Below are positions 9,791-19,134 of a stretch of DNA of 64,000 nt, piece after piece. Source of the stretch: Mucor racemosus (Eukaryota; Mucoromycota; Mucoromycetes; Mucorales; Mucoraceae). The number at the start of each line of letters is the position of its first letter. Within the stretch, counting starts at the first letter, position 1. Below the pieces are notes generated by a model. That model did not search any database. It saw only the letters and a list, made by a program, of their open reading frames with translations, and was not told the origin of the DNA. Location: contig JAPEHQ010000010.1 of assembly GCA_027405735.1 (NCBI GenBank), forward strand, positions 744,001 to 808,000. The letters run 5' to 3'. The position numbers were made by a program, and so were the translations under genes.

Positions 9791-12445
9791 TCCTTCTCTC
9801 ACTGCCCGTACGGATTGACTATGGTCTCATCGCACGCACAAAAAATACTTTCTAATTTGTTTGCTGATATCAGTGATACTACCACTCACTTTATAGATGA
9901 TGTCACTATACATACTGAAAACGACCTGAAAAAGCATACAGAACTAGTTAAAATCGTTATCGATCGCTTGACTAAAGCAAACTTACGTATAAATACTGAA
10001 AAATTGCATATTGCGCAAAAGAGCATTTATAAATTGGGTTTCTGCTTATCTAGTGAGGGTTTAGCATTAGATCCTCGAAAGGTTTCAAATGTTTTGGATT
10101 GGGAACCTACCGTTAAAAGTAGCCGTGAATTGAGTTCACGTTTAGGATTGATTAACTTTTTTCGTTCTAATTTGCCACGCTTGTCGATGTTGACAGCACC
10201 ACTAGATAAATTGAGAAATGCACCTGAGATTACTAAAGTATGGACACCAGAACATACTAAATTAATGAAGCAATTGCAAGAATTATTAGTCAGCTCAGCA
10301 GTGTTGAGTGTGCCTAACTTACATTATCCAATCTGTGTTGTTACTGATAGTTCTGCCTGTGCAATTGGCGCTGCAATGTATCAAGTTATTGGTAATAAAA
10401 TAAAATATCTTGGTTTTATTGCACGCAGTTTGAGTCCATCAGAGCAAAGATGGGGAAGTTCCAAACGAGAATTAGCTGCAGTTGTCTATGCATTTAAAAA
10501 GTTCCATCAATGGTTGTATGGAAGACGATTCCATCTCTTTGTGGATAATCGTGGTATTTTATTTCTACATTCGCAACCTAAATTGGATCGAATGGTTGAG
10601 AACTATTATGATACAATTTTTGAAATGGATTTTGATATTACCTTTTGTAGTGGCATTAACAATATCTTGGCTGATACCTTATCGCGTCTTTTCTGGCCAT
10701 ACAATACGCTGGTGGAGAGTGGTGATAAGCGTTTAATTAAAAATCATGTTAATGAAAAGAATTTAGTTAAACAAGATATTGATACAAAGGTTAAAGGAAA
10801 GAGAAAGCATGTAGTAGACAATGTAGTAGAAGAAAAGAAAAAGAGGAAATTACATGTTGTGAATAAGGGGAAAGATAAACTTAAGGAAGCACATGATAAC
10901 CTTATTGCATGCGATACTTCCGTTATCTCCGGATCACCAAAAGTAATCATTCCGAGGGAAACCTCTGATCTTTTTAATAACGCTAAATTGACAGCGTATG
11001 TAAACAAATTGAAGAATAAGAACGAAGACTTATTATTCTGCGTTAGTCATTTAGATGTTTATGAAACGCCTGCAAGTGATGAAGAAAAACAAAATATATT
11101 AGAAAAAACACATTTACTTGGGCATTTCGGTATTCATGCAATGGAGCAAGTTATACACCAAGATTTGAATATGCATTGGAAAGGCTTAAGGGAAGATATT
11201 ACGAAATATATATCAAATTGCCATAAATGCAGACAGTTCAATTTAGCTAAGCATGTCTACCATCCACCAAAGCAAGAAGCTCCTGAAGGGATAATGGATC
11301 ATGTTGTATTTGATCTAGGTGGATTTGATTGCACTACACCAAGGGGAAATAATTTTATATTAGTAGTGCTAGATCTATTCTCGAGATTTATTATCTTACG
11401 TGCAATTCCAGATAAATCAGCTACTACTGTTGCAAAGGAATTGGTATCTATCTTTTCATTGTTCGGCTACCCACGTATCGTTGGTCATGATCGAGGTGCA
11501 GAATTCCATAATAAATTACTTGAAAAGATACTTAAACATGCTGAGGTTGAGAATAGAGCAAGTTTACCATTTACGCCCCAAGGTAATAGTTGCTGTGAAG
11601 CTGCAGTAAAGTCTGCAAAAACAATAATTATAAAGATGTTGGAAGGTCGTAGTAAAGATTGGGATTTGTACCTTAATGGAACAGCATTAAGTTTAAATGT
11701 ACATAGATCTAGACTACATGGGATGATGCCATTCATGGTAATGTTTCATAGAGCACCTAATGAATTTAAGGATTATCGAGGAGATAAACCTACACTTCAT
11801 GAAAGAGAAATCGATGTGGAAGCATTTAAAAAGAAGCTCGATTTAATTGATAGAATTATTGTTCCAGCAATTAGAGACCAAATACTAAAGACACAGGATA
11901 AGGATAGTAATTACTTTAGAAAGAGACATAGAATCTTGGAGAAACCTTATCCAATTGGATCTACTGTTATGATCAAGAATATAGAAAATAAGAATAGGAA
12001 AACTGATCCTAACTATGAAGGCCCATTTTATATACATGGAATAACAAAAAATGGAAGCTATATTCTTACTGATAAAACTGATACATTCTTAGCTAGAGAT
12101 GTACCTACACAACAGATCAAGTTGATCAGCACGAATGATGCAAAGGAAGATAACTCAGATGTGTATGAAGTACAAGCTATTATAAAGCATAGAGGTACTC
12201 CACCCAATTACGAATATTTAGTAAGATGGAAGAATTTCACAGAAGATCATGATTCTTGGGAACCACCAGCATCATTTGATTCTCCTGATGTTATTAAACA
12301 TTATTGGGCGAGAGTAGATGCTAATACGCAATCTAATGGTAAGGGAAAGCAAGCTCCTAAATCAATTAATACAAGAAAGATTGCTACACGCGAGGAGAAG
12401 TCCAAGAAGAAGCGTGAAAGATTATTAGCAGAAGATACGATTTAA
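9791..12445 (+). CDS. Chromovirus reverse transcriptase-RNase H-integrase-chromodomain, C-terminal half
   Basis: Open in the same frame directly after the TGA; the first in-frame ATG is at 9815. From that ATG, the catalytic FIDD of reverse transcriptase is at residues 26-29. RNase H follows (VTDSSACAIGAA, then KRELAAVVYAFKKF). Next comes a lysine-rich linker, then an integrase with an HHCC zinc region (HLLGHFGIH...CHKCRQF), the DDE core (FDLGGFD, HDRGAEFHN, CCEAAVKSAK) and a chromodomain (YEVQAIIKHRG...YEYLVRWKNF...DSWEP). The chromodomain is expected to direct integration toward marked chromatin, as shown for chromoviruses such as MAGGY. A basic tail rich in K/R follows. All domains look intact apart from the stop upstream. 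Confidence 0.93.
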   Translation, partial: SFSHCPYGLTMVSSHAQKILSNLFADISDTTTHFIDDVTIHTENDLKKHTELVKIVIDRLTKANLRINTEKLHIAQKSIYKLGFCLSSEGLALDPRKVSNVLDWEPTVKSSRELSSRLGLINFFRSNLPRLSMLTAPLDKLRNAPEITKVWTPEHTKLMKQLQELLVSSAVLSVPNLHYPICVVTDSSACAIGAAMYQVIGNKIKYLGFIARSLSPSEQRWGSSKRELAAVVYAFKKFHQWLYGRRFHLFVDNRGILFLHSQPKLDRMVENYYDTIFEMDFDITFCSGINNILADTLSRLFWPYNTLVESGDKRLIKNHVNEKNLVKQDIDTKVKGKRKHVVDNVVEEKKKRKLHVVNKGKDKLKEAHDNLIACDTSVISGSPKVIIPRETSDLFNNAKLTAYVNKLKNKNEDLLFCVSHLDVYETPASDEEKQNILEKTHLLGHFGIHAMEQVIHQDLNMHWKGLREDITKYISNCHKCRQFNLAKHVYHPPKQEAPEGIMDHVVFDLGGFDCTTPRGNNFILVVLDLFSRFIILRAIPDKSATTVAKELVSIFSLFGYPRIVGHDRGAEFHNKLLEKILKHAEVENRASLPFTPQGNSCCEAAVKSAKTIIIKMLEGRSKDWDLYLNGTALSLNVHRSRLHGMMPFMVMFHRAPNEFKDYRGDKPTLHEREIDVEAFKKKLDLIDRIIVPAIRDQILKTQDKDSNYFRKRHRILEKPYPIGSTVMIKNIENKNRKTDPNYEGPFYIHGITKNGSYILTDKTDTFLARDVPTQQIKLISTNDAKEDNSDVYEVQAIIKHRGTPPNYEYLVRWKNFTEDHDSWEPPASFDSPDVIKHYWARVDANTQSNGKGKQAPKSINTRKIATREEKSKKKRERLLAEDTI

Positions 12446-12750
12446 ATGTTAGATGAAGGCTATACCTTTTCCTTTTAACATTTCCTTTTTGATCCCACTG
12501 GGTTTTTGGAATGTGAGGTTTTTAATGGTTGCCCCTGAATATCTAAATTTGAAGTTTATATTATTGTACAACGAAGATCAATCAACAAGAAGTACATTAT
12601 CATATATCAACAATATTGCCGTTTTTATTTTTTTTATTTTTTCTTTTTTTCACGTTATGTCAACCAACTTATACACAAATTACAATTACAACAAACTACA
12701 ACAACTATCACTATCTTTTATCACATAATGCTTATGTTGGTGTGGGATGG

Positions 12751-12995
12751 TGTTATGTCAATATCATATCCTAGGTCGCACATTCAAGGTCGCAGTCAAT
12801 ATTCGGTATTATAGTAAATCAACAGGTGTACACGTTGATTCACATGCGTCTTAGTAAATTGGTGTAATGTTCTTAGATAGTAATTCTGTGTAATAGTTAT
12901 AATGAAAAGTATATAAATACATCCTCTGGATGTATTGTTAATAAAAAGTGTAATATTTTGGCAAGATTATTTCTTAAGACCGTTTTGACATTTCA
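12751..12995 (+). repeat. 3' LTR of the chromovirus
   Basis: 245 bp, identical to the 5' LTR as far as can be read by eye. Followed by the ATAAC target duplication. Confidence 0.97.
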
Positions 12996-13191
12996 ATAAC
13001 AATATAAATTATTATTAATTAATTAATAAATGTGTATGGATATAATATGTTATGTTTCAGTGATAATATTGCTATAAGCCATGTTTTATTATTAGTTCTT
13101 AGATAACAGGAACTAGCTACTGAACAATAGAACTTGATAAATCTGCCAAAGATCTTCTATATTTGGAATGTTGTAGTGATTCTGATAGATC

Positions 13192-13690
13192 GCATACAAA
13201 ATAGTTTAAACAAGTATGACGAGTTTTTATTTCTCCATTTTCACAGCACCTCGGGAAGGTTAAACCTTTTCCAATTCTGTGTATCAATACTAGAAGCACC
13301 TGCTATCACAACGAGAGGTCAATTGGATCCATATTTGTCGATAACTGGTGAGCTTACTGACCTTGTTAGTAGGCGTGAATATAGCAGGTACTGTAAACAA
13401 CTTGTTGTTCAAACTTGCCAAATGTATAATAACCCATGAAAGCTAATACCATCTGAAATACTTGTAGTACCTATTCATAACTGTTATATCCATATAGAGT
13501 AGCTGCTTACTTGGATCAGTATTCATATGAGATAAATCGTATTCTAACTCTTTTCAATAAAATGCGCAGTAAGATATAGGTGCACTTTGGCGATGATTTT
13601 CTCGACACATAGTAGGTTGTGGACGCTGCTCTTTGAGATCAGTATGTCAAAGGTATATCCCTACATTTATATAAAGTTAAATGTTATTAG
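13192..13690 (+). repeat. Dispersed repeat segment S2, copy 1
   Basis: Matches 35604-36105 in the same orientation, with shared blocks such as CATACAAAATAGTTTAAACA, CTGGTGAGCTTGCTGAC-like sequence and GTGCACTTTGGCGATGATTT. On the minus strand both copies keep a similar peptide pattern (RENHRQSA, then MNTDPxKxLLYMDI and MNRYYKxFR), interrupted by stops and indels in this copy. It may therefore be the remnant of a coding element. The product is not recognised. Confidence 0.8.
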
Positions 13691-14474
13691 TAAGATGCCG
13701 TAAATCTAACAAATATAGATCCAAGAACAATTATTAAAATCTGGCATCAATCATTGAGATAAAATTTAGTAGCTAATACTAAATGTCATACCGAACTCTC
13801 AGCATTAACAGCAAATATCAATAAACACAACCATAATAGGCAGCAAAAAAATAAAGAATATCCCGTCATCTAAATCAGATACAGTATATACCAACAACTC
13901 ATCAATTACTCCCAATCTCATATATATATATATATTACATACAATATAATCTCTCCCTAATTTATATTTATACCCCAATGTCGTTTATTTTCAGGTTTGA
14001 TAAATAATAATACTTAGAAAATAATACAATTAAATGGAAATGAGTAATGAATCAGTTCTTCAACTGTATTTATAATAAAACAATATATCATTTATTTAGA
14101 TATAAAAGTATTATGGTGGCCTTTTATATTGATCTGATATTGAGATCCTTAGATGTTATTTAAGGCACTATTAAACCATTATTAGAACTATTTAATAGTC
14201 AGTCTATGAATTGAAATAAATCAATCATAATTTAACCGTGCTTGCAGAGCTTGTGAGTTGCCTTGTATCAATGCTGCGCTAAATGTGTTCGAATGTTGAT
14301 TTGATAGCTACTTAATTGATTAACCACTGGTGCGGTGGAATAATATGGTGCCATAATTGAAGTACAAGCGTCTTTGCCAATTGCTGGATAAACTTAGTAC
14401 GCTAGGAGTTTTTTATATCTGATATCAAGACCTTGCACTTCAATACATGTCGTAGTCAATAGATTGTAAAATAT
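13691..14474. other. Intergenic, no gene seen
   Basis: AT-rich sequence with a short (AT)n run near 13920-13935. No ORF with recognisable features and no match to the other repeat families noted here. Confidence 0.5.
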
Positions 14475-15387
14475 CACTACGGCCGAACTATGTATGCTTC
14501 CCATGGGCATAATGATCTGCACAGATGGGCAAGAAAAATTTTTTTGTGCAGATCAGGCAGCCCAAATGAGCGGAGCAATGAGATCAAGGTTTTTTAGTCA
14601 ATTAATTAAAGTATATCAATCATAATATAATTAATAACGAAGATAATTTGAATGTTTTAAAGCAGATGTGAGTTACTCTGATTCAACAGAATTGTCTTAT
14701 TGACGAGATACTATATATCAATTTGAAATTTAGTGTTTGAAAGAGTTCTTCTCATGTTCTTCTTTCGGAAACCAAATGGGAACAACGACAACGACTTGTT
14801 TGGTAACACTAAAAGTATTTATGCCTTTGTAAATTCCTGTTTGTAACACACAAAATCTTTTTTCTTCCCTACTCTCTCCTCAGCTCTTTTATTTACGTTT
14901 AAAACTATAACAAAAAGACTAATATTTTTTTATAAACTGAAATCAAGTAGCAGGTACAAGTACATGTTTTTCCTATTGTTTATTTGGAAATAAATTATTA
15001 ACTGTTAATGTTAGGGCAGGTTATAATATCTTCCTCGAAAAAAAAAAGCGTCCAGGACTTAACCATTTTGTTCCATTATCTACGTTATTATAATCAATGC
15101 TTTTTTGGTCTAAAGTCGATATATACCTGCTGGGAAAAAACTGGTGATTATAAAAGTATGTATAATAGTATTGACTTGATTTGAATGAATGAATAAACTC
15201 ATGTTAGTCTATTTAGTTTCTAAAAAGCATTTATTTCTATTTAGTGGCCAACAGCTAAAAAGAGGAAACCAAGATATTGTCTCGTATATCACTACCAACT
15301 ATCAAAGGTACACCATAATTATTACTTATTAGCTTGTTATTAATAACTGATTTTACTAATAAATCAATTTTTATAGATCAAAAGTAA

Positions 15388-15492
15388 GTTTGTTCTGGTA
15401 AAGCATTGAATAAATTGGCTTGGGAAAAAGAAGGTAAAAAGGCGGCAATAGGTTCCAGCGATGGCCATGTTTATGTTTATAATATTGGAGAG
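15388..15492 (+). pseudogene. Captured fragment of dynein intermediate chain (last WD repeat), copy 1
   Basis: 35 codons read SGKALNKLAW, then GKKAAIGSSDGHVYVY and NIGE, followed by a GTAAG splice donor at 15493. This matches the C-terminal WD repeat of cytoplasmic dynein intermediate chains, where animal proteins have ALNRVRW...GKEVAVGDSEGRIWVYDVGE. There is a stop codon immediately before the block and no start, so it is a gene fragment and not a gene. A longer version of the same piece lies in the second element copy at 54547-54745. The functional source gene is not in this window. Confidence 0.8.
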
Positions 15493-16398
15493 GTAAGACT
15501 AAAACTCAATGTATGTAAATCATCTCTAGCGCAATAATTATAAAGTAAGACTATATTATCATCAAATAAACTATCACACAATATTAAAATGTATAAATAT
15601 TTACAGTAATAAGCTTGAATCAAGTGGATACAGCATCATAAATCCTTGAAAAAGTCCTCAAGTATTATAAAATCTCTTATTTTTAAGACTTACAAGGCTT
15701 ATAAGCGGAATGTTAATTTCAAAAAATATTCTTGTCCAGATCATCAATTTTGACATTTTTTAATTTTTTTTTCTGGTTTTGCAAATCTAGAGTTAATTAT
15801 ACTATCAATTATAAAAACAAAAAATATACACATATGCAGAATTTAGTGCTCTATTTGCTCAGTGAAAAATAACAAACATTTTTATTGCAAAATATTACAT
15901 GAAAATCCTTTAACCAAAAAACCGTTTTTGGGACAAAAGTACAAACTTTCATTACTCAACATTTAATATGAAGCTTTTATAAAATGTGTATTAACTATGG
16001 CTACAATTTTCTCTCACAATGTAGTATATTTAAACGTTTATTTTGGTATCAAAAATTGATTTTTCTGTTTTTTGATCAAAATCATGAGTGTTAGTAAGGA
16101 TAAAATGAGCCCCGAAAATGTCCGCTATAAAGTCTGAATTTTCAGACCGTACGTGGTTAAATATAAGAAAAGTTTAAAAAGAACCGCTTTTTTATTTAAA
16201 ATTTAGATATATACCATAATAGTATAAGAGACTTAGCCGTCCGATCTTGCTATGCTCAACTACGGCGTTGCTCTACGGGCTCGCTTTTGCAATTTTTTAA
16301 CGAATCTATGATATGACAGACGGTTTCTCTGGTAGAAAAATGTATGTTTCCACGATAACAGTTACTGCCTATTTTTTTTAGTTTATAGGTTGATGAGC

Positions 16399-16856
16399 TG
16401 TAATGTTGTATTTGCATATATAAATATACCTTAAATCGTAGTTTAAATATGACAAAAAACTATACCTTAACATATTTAGCATATGTGTCATATAAACACT
16501 GTAAATAATTACCCTGATAATCACATAATAAGCTAAGTTCTGATAATCTAGACTTACAATAAAAGATAGAAAATAAAGAATATTAATAATTAGTGTTGTC
16601 AAGAGCAACTAAAGACATTAGACTGATTATCTATATCTGAATATAATTACATTAGCATAAGTGAGGATTGACATTAAATTTTAGTATGAGAACGCTGTTC
16701 TAGACAGGTGTGTAGGCAATCCTTAAATCAAATATAAATAGCAGCAGTAGACATTCACCCTTCATTTGATTTCCTCATCTCGTTTTTATATTTAATAAAG
16801 ATTGACCAATTCTCACGTACTTATCTTTCTTTATTATCTACATTTACAACATGTAA
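16399..16856 (+). mobile_element. Solo LTR, family A, with target duplication TGTAA
   Basis: The 448-bp unit 16404-16851 starts TGTTGTATTTGC and ends TTTACAACA, flanked by TGTAA at 16399-16403 and 16852-16856. The second copy of the host element has the unoccupied site with a single TGTAA (reverse strand, 53628-53632), which confirms an insertion. The LTR contains a TATAAATA box and an AATAAA signal. No internal retrotransposon sequence remains, as expected after LTR-LTR recombination. Confidence 0.93.
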
Positions 16857-18085
16857 TACTGCTTTTACAATGGCTGAAATGTGCAATTTAGCAGGGTTTT
16901 AATTGCGCTAAATAATGTAAAGCCTTGAAAATCCTTTTCTACGTGTGTTGTTTCTCTCTTTTCGTTTTCATATTCCAAGGATATTATTCACCGTTTGATA
17001 AGGGATATCAGACTACCAAGCTGGTATTCTTTTCTTTTATCTGCATACGCATGCTAACATAAGAGACTAATATTTTTAATGTAGGTAGCAGTCTATATTT
17101 AGAGACTGATATTTTTATTTAACCGCATTTTAGGACTAAATATTATTATTTACTACTGCTGTATTGCTGGTCGTATTTCTTGATTATTACCAGATCAAAT
17201 GGAAAGCAAAAATGATATTTATATCTACTCAATGGAAAGCTAGAACTGGCTACAAACTCACAAAATGTTCCAGAAAAGTGGTAAAAAAATTTCAAATGAT
17301 ATAGAAATAAAAAAAAAAGAATAATCTAATGTTTTATCTAATAATCATAGTTTTGGTCGTAGCTACTGTATACTTGAAAACAAATCTTTTTACAGCTGCC
17401 AATAGTAAACTAAAATAGTAAGTTTAGAGAAGGCTAATTTGTTTAAATTTTATGTGTAATAAAGTAACATCTATAATCTTAGATTTGGCTTGCATATAAA
17501 TTTAATTAAGCAGTAAGTGTTATTTAAGTTTATTCTCGAGCAAAAACCATTATTGCTGTAAACATTATGGCTATAAAAATGTTTTCAAATAATTATAATT
17601 GTAAATATATTGGTTCTTGCATGTATTGCTCTACATCAACAACGTATTGAATTGTATTGTCTATAATTTATATTACTAAAAACAAATGTAATTTAAAAAC
17701 CCATTCCAGCAAAAAAATGCAATGGAGTTTTGAGAACGGCACGATGTTCATTTACAAACCAATTTGTGCCCACCATACGATCAGCTCATTATGCTCATGG
17801 TCAGATTCTATTATTATGCACACATGCGATTAATGTTATGCACACGGACAGAATATATAATTCTGCACATACAGGGTTAGTGTTGTGCTCGTGTGCAGTC
17901 TCTTTTGTTGTGCCCATGTACATATTGTTATCTTTTTAACCATATTCAGCGGGCACAACAGCTCAGGCTATAGTGTGTAGCCCACCTGGGCACACACGAA
18001 ATCATCTTGTGCAGCACAGGTCGGCCATAGTGATATATTATTGATATCGTAAAAGATGATATGTAATATAAAATATAGTACTTGG

Positions 18086-19008
18086 TGGCATGTTGTAAAT
18101 GAATATAATAAAGAAAGATGAGTGTGTGAGAATTAGTCAATCTTTACTAAATATAAAAACGAGATGGGAAAATCAAATGAAGTGTCATAGAACGGTAATT
18201 GTCATTATAGTAAAAGTTTATTATTTGAATCACAAATTAAATGTCAATCTCGCGTACATAAAATTGACATCCTGTGCAACCAAATCAAAGTGTATTCAAA
18301 GATAGAACCAAGGAACTTGTTCATAAACAAGTCCATAAATTTTTTATCATGTTTATTAAACAAGTTCATAGATTTTTATATTCGTGAAGAACCAATAACT
18401 TTGCCATCTACCAATGTACATAACAACTCAACACATTTAATCAACCTTTCTAGATAATCATTGGTCAGTTACAATGACCCATTATTTTTAGATTTCCATT
18501 TCTTTTAGATTAGACAATTAATATAAATAGCAAAAGACTTTCATTAGCCATGAAGATCTTTATCTAATTTTTAAAGAATAAAACAACATCTTATATATTA
18601 TTTCTTACGTGTTTTATTTTCAATTTTTCACATGAAGAGTGAATGTCTACTGCTGTTTTTTATATTTGATTTAAGGGTTGCTTACGCACCAGTCTAGAAT
18701 AGTGTTCTCATACTAAAATTTAGTGTCAATCCTCACTTATGCTAATGTAATTATATTCAGATATAGGTAATCAGTCTAAAATCTTTAGTTATTTTTGGCA
18801 ACACTAATTATTAATATTCTTTATTTTCTACCTTTCATTATAAGTCTAGATTATTAGTTATTAGAACTTAGGTTACGTGGTGATTATCAGGATAATCATT
18901 TACAGTGTTAATATGACACATAATATGCTAAATATGTTAAGGCATAGTTTATTGCCATACTTAAACTACAATTTCAGGTACATTTATATATGCAAATACA
19001 ACATGGCA
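18086..19008 (-). mobile_element. Solo LTR, family A, reverse orientation, with target duplication TGGCA, split by a second LTR
   Basis: The unit 18091-19003 begins TGTTGTAAATG and ends GCAAATACAACA and is flanked by TGGCA (18086-18090 and 19004-19008). Outside the insert at 18183-18632 it is the reverse complement of the 16404-16851 LTR with scattered differences. Removing the nested insert and its duplication leaves about 458 bp, matching the family length. It lies 58 bp beyond the right TIR of the dynein-fragment element. Confidence 0.92.
18178..18637 (+). mobile_element. Solo LTR, family B, nested in the family A LTR, target duplication TGAAG
   Basis: The 450-bp unit 18183-18632 starts TGTCATAG and ends TTTTTCACA. 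It is flanked by TGAAG at 18178-18182 and 18633-18637, exactly where the family A LTR is interrupted. It contains ATATAAATAGCA and AATAAA signals. It differs from family A in sequence but shares the same promoter and polyadenylation layout. Insertion order is therefore family A first, family B second. Confidence 0.9.
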
Positions 19009-19134
19009 TAATACATAATCCAACATATAGTATTTATATGATTATGCTAATAACCATATAACTATTCAGTAAATTAATAAAATGGACCTTTTTTTAGCAG
19101 AGTATTTTTTATTATAACATCTTCTGATATAACA

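Larger units (their letters stand above)
6919..13000 (+). mobile_element. Full-length Ty3/gypsy chromovirus LTR retrotransposon with 5-bp target duplication ATAAC
   Basis: The element proper is 6924-12995 (6,072 bp), flanked by ATAAC at 6919-6923 and 12996-13000. Two 245-bp LTRs read as identical and begin TG and end CA. The internal coding region is in the order gag, zinc motif, protease, reverse transcriptase, RNase H, integrase and chromodomain, which defines a chromovirus (Metaviridae). No tRNA-complementary primer site starting TGG was seen directly after the 5' LTR, so the priming mode is undetermined. The run GTGGGATGG directly before the 3' LTR is the likely polypurine tract. Identical LTRs imply a recent insertion, yet one stop codon (9788-9790) interrupts the polyprotein. 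Confidence 0.97.
14475..18032 (+). mobile_element. Non-autonomous TIR element carrying a dynein gene fragment, copy 1
   Basis: The ends form an imperfect inverted repeat: CACTACGGCCGAACTATG at the left and CACTATGGCCGACCTGTG reading inward from the right. Both are flanked by ATAT, so the exact target duplication is ambiguous (TA or ATAT). Both ends carry clusters of GGGCA/TGTGCA-type words. From about 15055 to 18030 the sequence is repeated in reverse orientation at 52384-56710. The interior holds a dynein intermediate chain fragment (15388-15492) and a solo LTR (16404-16851) absent from the other copy. No transposase was found. The superfamily is not determined; the motif-rich subterminal ends recall hAT-like or CACTA-like elements. 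Confidence 0.72.

Noticed and set aside
17730..17939. 69-codon Cys/His-rich frame
   Set aside because: It translates the TGTGC/GGGCAC subterminal motif array of the TIR element; the apparent residues are a by-product of the repeats.
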